64,000 nt of DNA. Source: Flavilitoribacter nigricans DSM 23189 = NBRC 102662. GTDB lineage: Bacteria > Bacteroidota > Bacteroidia > Chitinophagales > Saprospiraceae. Under the pieces are notes generated by a model. The model saw nothing but the letters and a program-made list of their open reading frames with translations, did no database searches and had not been told where the DNA came from. Positions 17,692 through 26,673 of this stretch are shown here, piece after piece. A program made the translations under genes and the position numbers. The DNA lies in contig NZ_PDUD01000037.1 in assembly GCF_002646595.1 (NCBI RefSeq), forward strand, positions 1-64,000, given 5' to 3'. Positions within the stretch are counted from its first letter, which is position 1. Every line of letters starts with the position of its first letter.

Positions 17692-18345
17692 ATGAAAACC
17701 ATTAAACATTTATTCATACCATTTTTGTTACTCTTTGTCATGACGGCTTTCCTGTCCTGTGAAAAAGAATCGGTTGCGGATATCGACACCCAACGGGAGG
17801 AGTTGCAGGATTTGATGAGCCAGCTAAAGGACCCGGCCAACCGAACGATATTTTTTGAAGCGATCAACAAAGCGCTAACGCAAAATTCCGAAGCGGAAGG
17901 TGGCCAAGCCAAGAGTGCCGAATTTACGGATCCCGTCCCGATTTGGTTGTCGGGCGGTTTTCTCCTTTCCTGTAATGGTCAGATCGTGTCTTTTGATGCG
18001 CCTTTTGATAACAATGATTTCTACCGGGAAAATCCGGATGGCACCGTTTCGGTGCAACACACTTCGAAGGAAGCCTATTTCAGCTATTTAAATACCGAAA
18101 CGGGCGAAGAATACGAAGGCGAAAATGGCAATATGCACGTGAAGTATACCGGTACCTATTTTGAATTGTATATCCCCGCAATTGGCGTGACGATTCGAAC
18201 GATCCTGACCAATGACAGTCCGAATGCCCGGATCCTGCAGGGAACCGGAAAGATCGTAACGGAGACCGGAGCGGAAAAAACCTTGATCGCCCATCTGTCC
18301 GATGCGCCCGGTGATGCGAAAAACGGTTGTATCCGATTAGAATAA
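17692..18345 (+). CDS. Lipoprotein of unknown function
   Basis: About 217 residues from the ATG at 17692. The type II signal MKTIKHLFIPFLLLFVMTAFLSC is followed by EKES. The frame extends upstream to 17629, but that adds 21 residues ahead of the signal peptide and overlaps no start signal, so I reject it. A short helical stretch (~25-75) precedes a strand-rich C-terminal half (CNGQIVSFDAPFDNNDFYRE, YEGENGNMHVKYTGTYFELY). There is no recognised domain. It is probably on the outer membrane or in the periplasm and is followed by the triplicated repeat. Confidence 0.65.
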   Translation: MKTIKHLFIPFLLLFVMTAFLSCEKESVADIDTQREELQDLMSQLKDPANRTIFFEAINKALTQNSEAEGGQAKSAEFTDPVPIWLSGGFLLSCNGQIVSFDAPFDNNDFYRENPDGTVSVQHTSKEAYFSYLNTETGEEYEGENGNMHVKYTGTYFELYIPAIGVTIRTILTNDSPNARILQGTGKIVTETGAEKTLIAHLSDAPGDAKNGCIRLE

Positions 18346-18380
18346 AGTATGGCCTATACGGATCAACATGGATGATGTGA

Positions 18381-18905
18381 ATCCGGAGTTAGATTTGGAA
18401 GGAATATGTCTTTGGAAAACGTATAGGTAACCGGATGGCCATTTCCTGGCTTAAGCGTGTTGTGGGTACGCCATGAGAAACCACATTGCGTACTTACAGC
18501 ACGCTGAACCTACCGATTTTTGGACGCGCTACCTACATTCTGTCCCTACAGGACCCTTAACCCCGGTTGGCAGGAATTCTTAGAATCAGGATTTAGATTT
18601 GGAAGCCATGTGCCATTGGGCACAAAATCTAGGTAGCCAAGTGCGTAGTTCCCGGCTTAGCGTGCTGTAAGTACGCCATGTAAAATCCTATTGCGACCTA
18701 CGATACGCTGAGCCTACCGAATTCTTAGCCGGGTTAGCTGAATTTCGTCCCTGCGAAAACCCTTAACCCTGATTAGCAAAAATCATTAGAATCCGGAGTT
18801 AGATTTAGAAGGGATGTGCCATTAGGCACAAAATCTAGGTAACAAAGCGACCATTTTACGGCTTGGCGTGCTGTAAGTACGCCATGTAAAATCATACGGC
18901 GACCC
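18381..18905. repeat. Three tandem copies of a ~205-bp non-coding unit
   Basis: Units begin at 18381, 18585 and 18791 with ATC(C/A)GGAGTTAGATTT-like sequence; the third stops near 18905. Each holds an AGCGTGCTGTAAGTACGCC-like core followed by ATG and an AT-rich tract. In units 1 and 2 an inverted partner follows (GCGTACTTACAGCACGCT in unit 1), so each can form an imperfect ~18-bp stem. No frame stays open. The remaining gap up to 19089 holds nothing recognisable. Confidence 0.75.
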
Positions 18906-19089
18906 TGAAGCAAAGCTTCGGTGAAAAATGATTTGCTTTCTGCCTTTATCAATCTGGGATCTTCCCTACTCATTTGCCCTTCACCGGAATTAACCTCCCT
19001 TCCATAGCGTTGCATTCCCAAATAAATGCTTTCTTGGCGGCGCTCCCGGATGAGCCCTTACGCAAAGACATTTCCGGCACCGACCCAAT

Positions 19090-20061
19090 ATGAAAAAATA
19101 CCACTGTACCGCCCTACTGCTGCTACTGATCTGCGGTAGCTGCACGACTAAAAGAGAGATCTTTTTCGCCGATCCCACAATTTTTGAGGAGGATGGCACC
19201 TACTATCTGACCGGCACCAAAAACCGCGAGCCGCTGGGCTTTGCCGTTTTGCAATCGCGTGATCTGCGCTATTGGAAGTCCCCTTCGGCCGATACCCTAC
19301 ACATGATCCTCCGCCGGGGCGATCACACCTACGGTAGCCAGGGCTTCTGGGCGCCCCAGATCCTCCGGCAAAACGGGCAGTACTACCTTACCCATACGGC
19401 CAACGAACAGACCGTCCTGACTCAATCGGACGCATTGCTGGGGCCTTACCGGCAGCAGGATGTCCGGCCCATTGACGATTCCGAAAAAAACATCGACTCC
19501 TACCTTTTCCGGGATGAAGACGGTACTTTTTATCTCTACCACGTTCGGTTTGACCGGGGCAATTACCTGTGGGTAGCGGAATTCGATCTGACAACCGGCC
19601 GCATCAAACCCGAAACCCTTCGCAAATGCTTTGCCCAGACAGAGCCCTGGGAAGCTACCCCCAATTTTCCTTCCGACCCCATTCTGGAAGGTCCGACGGT
19701 ATTGTTGATGCGGGGAAAATACTACCTGTTCTATTCCGCCAATCACTTTCGCAACATCGACTATGCGGTGGGTTACGCAACGGCTGATTCCCCCTACGGA
19801 CCCTGGGAAAAACATCCCGGCAGTCCGATCATTTACCGCTCTATTGTTGGTGAGAACGGTAGCGGCCACGGCGATGTCTTTACCGGACCGGATGAGCAGC
19901 TTTATTATGTCTACCATGTCCACAACAGTGCGGAACAGGTGAGTCCGCGTCGTACCCGGATCATTCCACTGCAACTGGAATGGAATGAACAAAAGGGCAT
20001 TTACGATATTTCGGTGGAGCTGGACGGGCGGATCGTACCCCTGGAGGTGATCCGTAAATAA
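19090..20061 (+). CDS. GH43-type glycoside hydrolase lipoprotein
   Basis: 323 residues. The lipoprotein signal is MKKYHCTALLLLLICGSC. The five-bladed propeller catalytic triad of GH43 is visible: Asp in FFADPTIFEEDGTYYL (general base), Asp in KNIDSYLFRDEDGTFYLYH (pKa modulator) and Glu in DPILEGPTVLLMRGKYYLFYS (general acid). The length fits a single-domain GH43. Members act on arabino-, xylo- or galacto-oligosaccharides; the exact specificity cannot be read. It probably works on the periplasmic or outer membrane. It is monocistronic, with the triplicated repeat upstream. Confidence 0.88.
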   Translation: MKKYHCTALLLLLICGSCTTKREIFFADPTIFEEDGTYYLTGTKNREPLGFAVLQSRDLRYWKSPSADTLHMILRRGDHTYGSQGFWAPQILRQNGQYYLTHTANEQTVLTQSDALLGPYRQQDVRPIDDSEKNIDSYLFRDEDGTFYLYHVRFDRGNYLWVAEFDLTTGRIKPETLRKCFAQTEPWEATPNFPSDPILEGPTVLLMRGKYYLFYSANHFRNIDYAVGYATADSPYGPWEKHPGSPIIYRSIVGENGSGHGDVFTGPDEQLYYVYHVHNSAEQVSPRRTRIIPLQLEWNEQKGIYDISVELDGRIVPLEVIRK

Positions 20062-20299
20062 GGTGGCCTTTGAGTACTTACAAATCTCGATTGATTACCA
20101 GTCCCAGATCAATGCCACGTACTAAAAAATATCCACCAAATCCGTTAAAACATTTATCTTCATTTAGGATAATCTATTGCGCTCGCCATTGGCCAAGATC
20201 GCTCGGGGCATTTACGGAAATCCGGGCCGTCGCGTTCCCTTCATCTGACAATGATCAGTTACCGATCTTTCATCCAGTATACCCGTAAAATCTAGCAAC

Positions 20300-21016
20300 A
20301 TGAAACATCTATTACTACTTATGGTGGTATTGATCACCATCTTTGGCGGTCAACTGCAAGCTCAGACCGCATCGAATGAATTTGAGATCCAGAACTTCAC
20401 CCGCAAATTTCTTGCGGCCTACAATCTGCAGGATGCTAAGGCACTGAAAAATATGTACACGAAAGATGCGGTCCGCGTCGATCCGATTAAAGGCGAGATC
20501 CGTGGTGCCGATAAGATTGGCGAATACTTCGATCAGCAATTCATTCACAACAATACTACCTTGCTGCTGCGGCCAACGAGCATTACCTGGTCGGATCGCG
20601 AACATGCCTTTGTGGCCAGAGGCACCTACGAAGTTTTTGGTGCTACCGTCGTTTATGACATCGGGATCCACGATGCGGGGGCGTACGCCAATACGATGAT
20701 CAAAGAGAAAGGGGAATGGAAAATAGCGAGATCTGTGCTCACTCCGCTCGTTAAGGTGATCGTCTACCATAAAGTCAAGGACTTTAACGAGTGGAAGTCG
20801 GTCTTTGATGAAGGGAAACCCCAGCGGATGGCAGCCGGAGAACTACATGCCGAAGTGGGCACTCTCCACGATGACCCCACTACGGCATACGTCATCAGCG
20901 AATGGATCTCCCTGGAAAGTTTCCAAAACTTCTTTGCAGATCCCGCCCTGCAAAAGTCCATGACGGAGGCCGGCGTGATCGGCAAACCGACCGTGCTGAT
21001 CCTGGATGGGCAATAG
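20300..21016 (+). CDS. Secreted SnoaL/DUF4440-like protein
   Basis: 238 residues with a Sec signal peptide (MKHLLLLMVVLITIFGGQLQAQ). Residues ~28-140 have the cone-shaped NTF2/SnoaL pattern: FTRKFLAAYNLQDAKALKNMYTKDAVRV, GADKIGEYFDQQF, and the closing IKEKGEWKIARS. Residues ~148-238 resemble an ABM-type ferredoxin-like barrel (VKVIVYHKVKDFNEWKSVFDEG, AYVISEWISLESFQNFFADP). The two folds in one secreted protein suggest ligand binding or stress-linked enzymology, but no reaction can be named. It converges on the gene at 21052. Confidence 0.75.
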   Translation: MKHLLLLMVVLITIFGGQLQAQTASNEFEIQNFTRKFLAAYNLQDAKALKNMYTKDAVRVDPIKGEIRGADKIGEYFDQQFIHNNTTLLLRPTSITWSDREHAFVARGTYEVFGATVVYDIGIHDAGAYANTMIKEKGEWKIARSVLTPLVKVIVYHKVKDFNEWKSVFDEGKPQRMAAGELHAEVGTLHDDPTTAYVISEWISLESFQNFFADPALQKSMTEAGVIGKPTVLILDGQ

Positions 21017-21047
21017 ATCTGCAAAATTTCCAAAATTTTGTAGATCT
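21015..21047. terminator. 15-bp palindrome between convergent genes
   Basis: AGATCTGCAAAATTT (21015-21029), loop CCA, AAATTTTGTAGATCT (21033-21047); 14 of 15 positions pair Watson-Crick and the other is G-U. It overlaps the upstream stop codon (TAG) and lies 5 bp from the end of the opposing gene, so it is a good candidate bidirectional terminator. It has the same architecture as 3030-3062. Confidence 0.65.
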
Positions 21048-21051
21048 CTCT

Positions 21052-23202
21052 TTACTCCCCCTCATAAACAAACCCCGGAAGCATCCGCGCCCAGCAATCT
21101 TCCACGGTACGTCCCACTGTCGATTCTGCGGTCGCTTCCCAGTAACTCGTTCCCTGGAGTTTCAGGGCCAGGGTAGTCGTGATAAAGCTTTGCGTCCAGC
21201 CGGTAAGGGTACCCCAGGCGCCCCAGCCGTGGTCGGCATTGGAACCGTAGTATTCCCAGTGATCGTAATCGAACGCCCGAAACCAGCAGCCATCGAGGTC
21301 GGCACGGCCCGTAGAGCGACTCTGGATCCGGACCAGAAAGTCGGCCAGCCGGTCCACCGCTTCCTGGTAGGGTGGATGCCCCGTAGCGTGGGCTGCTTCA
21401 TTGAGGGCGAAGAATGCAAAATTTGAAGTGTATAGCATATCCGCAACGGGATCACCGTTGGAGTGGATCACCGGGGCTTCACTGTGTCCGTAGGCTGCAT
21501 TGGTGGCCGGCGCACCGTATTTCCCTTTACTGCTATCGCCGAGCGCTTCCTGCAGCGCACCGCAAATTACCTGCCACTGCAGGAGATCATCGCAGATGCG
21601 GTGTAACCACTCCCGGTGCTCGGGCGTATCTTCCACCCGGACGAGCCAGGCCAGGGGCAGGATCATGCGGGCGCGTTCCTGCTGGATCCCGTTGGTCCAG
21701 ATCCAACCGTCCGGATAGCGGCTCATGGTCGCGCTGATCGCCGCCTTGGCTTTTTCCAGTAAGGGCGGGTGGCCGGTCTTATCGTAGAGCCACAGATAGT
21801 TTGCCCACAACCAGGATTCGTAATGGGGCGCCGGGTTGACCAGTTCCCGGTCCATCAGGGCCTGCCAGCTCTTCCGCTCGATGTCGTCGCCATTGAGCGC
21901 ATTGCTGCGGAATCCCTTTTTCCCGGCAGTCCGAAAATTGGCGAGTATGGCTTCGGCGATAGATTGGTCCCAGCGGGTTTCCTGTAGATAATGTGCCGCC
22001 AGGATGGATCCCAGGATCACCCGGGCGTTATCATCTCCGTAGTAACGGTGGGGATGGGTGTCGGCCCAGCCAATGAGCCCGTAGGACGAACGGGTGGTAT
22101 CGCGACTGGCTGGTGTCCGAAAAGTATCGCTACCGTAGAGAAAGTCCATTAGATTGCTGGCGGTGCCGGCGTACTGATCCTGGCCGCTGACTTGTCCGGC
22201 CACGGCAAAGGTCATCGCAGTTTCCGCCACGCAGTCGGCTCGTAGCCAGTAGCGATAAGGCTGGCTACCGTCGGGGTTGATGTAGGAGTAATGACCTTCC
22301 ATGACGCCGAGCGAGCCGTCGCCGGACGGTAATTTGAGGTTCATCGGCGGCCCGAGTGGCGGATTCAAAGTATCGTATTGCCGCCAGTGATCCCGCCAGC
22401 TGGGATGGATGAGCAGTCGCCCTTTTCGGTACCAGTCGGCACCCCGCGCCACCGCTTGTTGGTAGGCATCTGCGGGCAGGGAGACTTCGGCGGGAAATGC
22501 CGGCTGCACCAGTGGATCCCAAAAGAAAGCATCTTCGTTCAGATCTATCGACAGCTGGGCGAGGATGCCATGAATAGCTTTTTGCCAGGCCCCCAGCGGT
22601 GAAAAGCGGCTCTTTCGGAAGTCGCTCAACTTAGTAGTGGCGATGAGGACATTATCTTCCGCGAAAAGGATAGGAAACTGCGGGCTGTCCGACAGTCCAT
22701 ATACCGCTTCCCGGAATCCGGCCACGGTAGCGCCGGTCAGGTGGGCTGGGCGGTCCGGAAAATTGGTATAGGCAAAACGGCCGGCATCGAGGATTTGGCC
22801 GGGCGGCAGGGTAGGGCCGAAAAGATCGGAGTTCACCACCAGCCTTTCTTTTTGGGTCGATCCGATGTCTCCGGCAGGGCCGGAGGGGATCCGGTCGGGA
22901 AATTCTACGTAAACTTTCAGCTCTTTGGCTTTAGCCCGTTCGTAGAAGTCATTGGGGATAATCGTTTTGGTGTGGGGATAGTCTTTGGCGAGAGCCAGTA
23001 GAGTACCCTGAAAGTCCGTTTCCGCGAGAGCCGCTTCCAGGTCGGCGTACACTTCCGTCGGAACGCCGGCTTTGGTGAGTAATTGATTTAGGTCATTGTC
23101 GACAGTACCGTAAATGACCACGGTCCCGGAGGGTTTGGAACAGGCACCCAGCCAGAGCGAGAAAATAATAAACCAACAAAGGGGAGGCAGTAAGGTCTTC
23201 AT
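21052..23202 (-). CDS. Large lipoprotein, alpha/alpha-toroid-like, possible glycan-active enzyme
   Basis: 716 residues. The lipoprotein signal is MKTLLPPLCWFIIFSLWLGAC. An N-terminal region of ~200 residues looks like an alpha/beta domain. From ~240 onward the helix-rich pattern, with aromatic loops (HYSYINPDGSQPYRYWLRAD, YYGDDNARVILGSILAAHYL, SWLWANYLWLYDKTG, DYDHWEYYGSNADHGWGAWG), looks like an (alpha/alpha)6 toroid as in glycoside hydrolases and polysaccharide lyases. I cannot assign a CAZy family. The DDNAR and DHGWGAWG segments are the best candidates for an active site. It is alone on its strand and converges on the SnoaL-like gene. Confidence 0.65.
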   Translation of the reverse strand: MKTLLPPLCWFIIFSLWLGACSKPSGTVVIYGTVDNDLNQLLTKAGVPTEVYADLEAALAETDFQGTLLALAKDYPHTKTIIPNDFYERAKAKELKVYVEFPDRIPSGPAGDIGSTQKERLVVNSDLFGPTLPPGQILDAGRFAYTNFPDRPAHLTGATVAGFREAVYGLSDSPQFPILFAEDNVLIATTKLSDFRKSRFSPLGAWQKAIHGILAQLSIDLNEDAFFWDPLVQPAFPAEVSLPADAYQQAVARGADWYRKGRLLIHPSWRDHWRQYDTLNPPLGPPMNLKLPSGDGSLGVMEGHYSYINPDGSQPYRYWLRADCVAETAMTFAVAGQVSGQDQYAGTASNLMDFLYGSDTFRTPASRDTTRSSYGLIGWADTHPHRYYGDDNARVILGSILAAHYLQETRWDQSIAEAILANFRTAGKKGFRSNALNGDDIERKSWQALMDRELVNPAPHYESWLWANYLWLYDKTGHPPLLEKAKAAISATMSRYPDGWIWTNGIQQERARMILPLAWLVRVEDTPEHREWLHRICDDLLQWQVICGALQEALGDSSKGKYGAPATNAAYGHSEAPVIHSNGDPVADMLYTSNFAFFALNEAAHATGHPPYQEAVDRLADFLVRIQSRSTGRADLDGCWFRAFDYDHWEYYGSNADHGWGAWGTLTGWTQSFITTTLALKLQGTSYWEATAESTVGRTVEDCWARMLPGFVYEGE

Positions 23203-23383
23203 ACCAGGCTATCGTTTTGCCGGAAGATCGTAAGATTGGACGGAATACTGAAGAAAAATAAAAGGTGATACGCCTTTTCCTCATTAGGTTTGGCAAGCAC
23301 CGTCAAAGAGCAAACCATTGATCTGCAGCACGAGGCAGGACGTGACCATGTTCCATCCGATCACATCACCGCACCATCCCAAT

Positions 23384-24325
23384 TTACACAAAACCTTTGC
23401 CCTCCCGGACCCGGTCGCGCAATTCCTTTTGCCGGAAATACCGCACCGTAGTCGCAATATTATCGCCGTGACCGAGCCAGGCGGCGATCTGTTGCAGATT
23501 GGCGCCGTTCTCGTCCATGACATCGGCTACGCCGCGCCGGAAAGCATGCAGACCCTTCAGGCTGATCCCGGCCTGGCGACACAGGTCCCGCAGGTAATTG
23601 CGCAGTGTACTGGTAGCGATCGGCCCGCCGATGTTCCTTTTGGACAGGGATAGAAACAGGAATCCACTGTTCCGACCGTCCAGTTGCAGGTATTCCGATA
23701 CGGCGTGTAGGGTAGGAGCGTTCATGGAGCGGAAATCCATGCGGTTCCCCTTGGCCAGGACTTCGAAATCACCGGTATGCAGATCAATGTGTTCGATCCG
23801 GATATTGCAGACCTCCTGCGAACGCAGCCCGCTGAAGCCAAATAGCGAAAAGATCGCCTGCATCCGGCTGCGTTGGTAGGCGTCTTCGGTGTGGGAGATC
23901 ACCCAGAAGATCTTGTCCAGTTCGTCTCTGGAATAGGCTTTGCGGTTGCCGAACTGCTGTGGGAAATTCCGTACCCGGTCGTCCAGCCGGACCGGCACCA
24001 GGTCCAGATCGTACATTTCTTTAAACAAAGTCTTGGCGGCTGCGAGTGCGTTGTATTTGGTATTCTGCTTCAATTCCTGGTGCTGCAGGTATTCCTTATA
24101 GCGTCGCAGGATCAGTTTGGGGTTGCTCAACTCGTCCAGCCCATCCAGAAATTCAAAAAAGGTCACTCGGATGCTTTTCCAGTACGTCTGCTTACTGTTG
24201 TCCAAGACGCCTTTACCCTGAATGATCCGCTCGGCATTGGCCTTGATCAGCTGCACGAAAAGATCGAGTTCCGGGCCTTTTAGTGTGACTTCCTGGTCAA
24301 AATTATTGAAATTGATAAGCTCCAT
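23384..24325 (-). CDS. Tyrosine recombinase / integrase
   Basis: About 313 residues from MELINFNNF (ATG at 24325; a longer frame to 24367 exists). An N-terminal SAM-like core-binding domain (TYWKSIRVTFFEFLDGLDEL, YLQHQELKQNTKYNALAAAK) precedes a catalytic domain with the expected residues: Arg in GLRSQEVCNI, Lys in EVLAKGNR, HAFRRG (His-x-x-Arg), WLGHGD (His) and the nucleophile Tyr in TTVRYFRQ. It catalyses site-specific strand exchange. No other phage, integron or transposon genes flank it and no att duplication was seen. It could be a solitary relic or a Xer-like resolvase. Confidence 0.88.
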   Translation of the reverse strand: MELINFNNFDQEVTLKGPELDLFVQLIKANAERIIQGKGVLDNSKQTYWKSIRVTFFEFLDGLDELSNPKLILRRYKEYLQHQELKQNTKYNALAAAKTLFKEMYDLDLVPVRLDDRVRNFPQQFGNRKAYSRDELDKIFWVISHTEDAYQRSRMQAIFSLFGFSGLRSQEVCNIRIEHIDLHTGDFEVLAKGNRMDFRSMNAPTLHAVSEYLQLDGRNSGFLFLSLSKRNIGGPIATSTLRNYLRDLCRQAGISLKGLHAFRRGVADVMDENGANLQQIAAWLGHGDNIATTVRYFRQKELRDRVREGKGFV

Positions 24326-24381
24326 AGTCTTTAGAATTTTGTTTGGGCTCTTTATATTTGGCTTCAACTTACGGATGAGAA

Positions 24382-25236
24382 TTAAGGTTGTAACTGATTG
24401 ATTTTGTAAATCTTAAAATCCTCTACTGTCATGTGGTTTCTAACTGTCCGAAAGCCAAAATAGCCGGAAACATAAGGCGATGGATCGTAAAAGTCGTAGA
24501 TCAGCTGATCATTCCGCCAGTACTGGACCTCGCCCTCAAAAACCACGATCCGAATGTGATTCGGAGCATTCGGAGTAATCAGATACTTCGGGTCGGAAAG
24601 GTCATGCTCCGGCAGCAGGGGTTTCTCTCCGGTACCCCGGTAACGCCGGAATCTCGTTTTGGTGTTATTATGGCCCCCTAAACCCACGTAGTAAAGCCGC
24701 AGCCGATCGTATTGGGAAAACTTGCCGGTGCGGCTGGTATCAGCCAGCAGCTCACCCGACTCGGGATCATCGGCCAGCCAAAAACAATTGAGGTCGGATA
24801 CCCGGTCGTGGGGTCCACCCTCGTCGATGACCGTAGCGGTATATTCGATCATTAGGGGCTGTTTCAGTTTTTCTTTGAACCAGAGGGTGCAGCCCCCCGC
24901 AGCGGTTATTTCCAGTTTCCCGTCGGTCAATGCGATCGTGCCACCGGGCTCCAGCTCGGGTTTCCATCGGCTTAGATCGGTTGTAAAAGGATCTGTATCG
25001 ATCAGTTCGGCTTCCAGTTGTAACTGGTCGTTGAGGGTAATGGTGGTTCTGTCCCCGACCGGCTGGATTTTCGGATGACAGGATAGTGACAGCAGCAAAA
25101 TACCCGCACCGATCAAATGAAAAAAAATACGAAGGACCGGAGCGGCGGTCGGGCCTGAACGTAAACTTCCCGGCAAAAGATCCACTGGTGCTGACAACTG
25201 TTTCCGCCACCTAGGTGCTTTTAAATTGTTTTTCAT
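24382..25236 (-). CDS. DUF6250-like lipoprotein
   Basis: 284 residues. An unusually long basic N-terminus (~34 residues) precedes a hydrophobic stretch and lipobox (GAGILLLSLSC). The rest is a beta-sandwich/jelly-roll with Trp-rich strands: MIEYTATVIDEGGPHDRVSDLNCFW, LRLYYVGLGGHNNTKTRFRRY, HIRIVVFEGEVQYWRNDQLIYD, YFGFRTVRNHMTVEDFKIY. This matches the concanavalin-like DUF6250 family seen with polysaccharide degradation genes. It probably binds or cleaves glycans at the surface. An internal TTG could give a shorter signal peptide lacking positive charge, so I keep the ATG. It lies 56 bp upstream of the integrase gene. Confidence 0.7.
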   Translation of the reverse strand: MKNNLKAPRWRKQLSAPVDLLPGSLRSGPTAAPVLRIFFHLIGAGILLLSLSCHPKIQPVGDRTTITLNDQLQLEAELIDTDPFTTDLSRWKPELEPGGTIALTDGKLEITAAGGCTLWFKEKLKQPLMIEYTATVIDEGGPHDRVSDLNCFWLADDPESGELLADTSRTGKFSQYDRLRLYYVGLGGHNNTKTRFRRYRGTGEKPLLPEHDLSDPKYLITPNAPNHIRIVVFEGEVQYWRNDQLIYDFYDPSPYVSGYFGFRTVRNHMTVEDFKIYKINQLQP

Positions 25237-25512
25237 GCTGTGCCGCTTTTCCGGGTAAAATAACCCATTTCCCTCTAACTGTTTGCCTTATTTAAGTATA
25301 GATGCAATGACTTCACTTATATCTCCTCATTGTCCCGCAACTTTATTCGGATCAGTTTGCACTTATTTACAACAATTAAATTAAGCCTTTTATTCGGATT
25401 ACTTCGAAGTCCGATTTTTCGGTGGGGAATAGAGGAGTTTACGGGAATCCGTACAAGCAATCAGGATCGGTATAAGCGATCTTCGGGTCATTCTCGGCTT
25501 TGGTAAAAAAGG

Positions 25513-26571
25513 TCATTCCCGTCTAAACAAAGGATCATTTAGAAAATCCCTGTCGGTAAGGGTATGCAAAAAAGCGATGATAGCTGCTTTTTCGGAATCG
25601 GTCAGCTGGATCCCCAACTGATCTCCCCGCTGTAAGGACATATCGAGTGTTGGAGAAGCTACCACGCCTTCGCTGTAATGGTCGAGTACCGCTTCGAGCG
25701 TTCGAAAACGGGCATCGTGCATATAGGGTGCGGTAACTCCTACATTGCGAAGACTGGGCACTTGGAATTTTCCATGATCTCCCGCAAAGGCCGAAATACG
25801 CGCCCGGCCGGGATCAATCGCCAGGGAATCGAGTCCATTATTACGGTAGGAATAGTCGGTAAATAGGATACCGTCATGACAGGACGCACAGTGTTGTTGA
25901 AAAAGATCCATCCCCCGGATCTCCGGTTCGCTCAGTTTCGCGGTTCCAGCCAGGTACTGATCATAGGGAGATTGATCAGAGATCATCCGGTTCATAAATT
26001 GAGCCAGAGCATATAATAAATAGGGGGTAGTGACTTTCTCGGTCGTAAAGGCCTGCCTGAACAGCGACGGATATTGCGGGTGTGCATTCAGTTTTTCGAT
26101 CACATCTTCGATGCAGGAACCCATTTCGAATTCGCTTTCGATAGCGTTCAGGGGCGCAAAATCCAGGTGCGTAACCCCACCGTCCCAGAAAAATTCCGGT
26201 TTAAAGGCCAGATTGGCCAGGGCCGGTGCATTTCGGGTACCGCTTAGTCCATTGACCCCAACACTAACACCGTGCAGCGGGACATCCGCAAATGCCAGCG
26301 ACTGGATATGACAGGAGGCACAGGAAATGGTGTGGTCCGCCGATAAGATCGGGTCAAAGAACAGCCGTTTACCCAGCAAAAAGCCTTCTTTGGTAATGGG
26401 ATTATTTTTAAAAGTATAGATCGGGTCGGGGAATTCTGCCGGTGCTGCGAATTCGTAAGCAACAGCTACCGGTGCAATGCCCTTTTCCCGGGTGCAACTG
26501 CTCAATAACAGAGCCAGCAAGCCAATACCAAACAGGCTATTGCTGAAGGAATAGAGATTTGAAAAGTGCAT
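25513..26571 (-). CDS. mbnH-like: Di-heme cytochrome c peroxidase / MbnH-like lipoprotein
   Basis: 352 residues. The lipoprotein signal ends LLALLLSSC (Cys ~26). Two c-type heme sites, CASCH at 84-88 and CASCH at 228-232, occur in the CcpA/MauG arrangement, with LLGKRLFFDPILSADHTIS before the first and SLRNVGVTAPYMHDARFRTLEAVLDHY near the end. The superfamily includes H2O2 peroxidases and MauG/MbnH enzymes that oxidise protein Trp residues. The gene immediately upstream in the operon encodes an MbnP-like protein, the known partner substrate of MbnH, which favours an MbnH role over simple peroxide removal. It is last gene of the operon and acts in the periplasm. Confidence 0.85.
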   Translation of the reverse strand: MHFSNLYSFSNSLFGIGLLALLLSSCTREKGIAPVAVAYEFAAPAEFPDPIYTFKNNPITKEGFLLGKRLFFDPILSADHTISCASCHIQSLAFADVPLHGVSVGVNGLSGTRNAPALANLAFKPEFFWDGGVTHLDFAPLNAIESEFEMGSCIEDVIEKLNAHPQYPSLFRQAFTTEKVTTPYLLYALAQFMNRMISDQSPYDQYLAGTAKLSEPEIRGMDLFQQHCASCHDGILFTDYSYRNNGLDSLAIDPGRARISAFAGDHGKFQVPSLRNVGVTAPYMHDARFRTLEAVLDHYSEGVVASPTLDMSLQRGDQLGIQLTDSEKAAIIAFLHTLTDRDFLNDPLFRRE

Positions 26572-26673
26572 GATTTTGGGCGTTGGGGAGCCGGCCAGTT
26601 GACCGTCGAAGCATTGCCTTATTTTATCGTAAAAGCTTCGGATCTGCAGCTGACCGGCTCGGTGATCTACTGC

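Noticed and set aside
18381-18905. Tandem repeats as a CRISPR array
   Set aside because: Units are ~205 bp, diverged and without unique spacers; no cas genes nearby.
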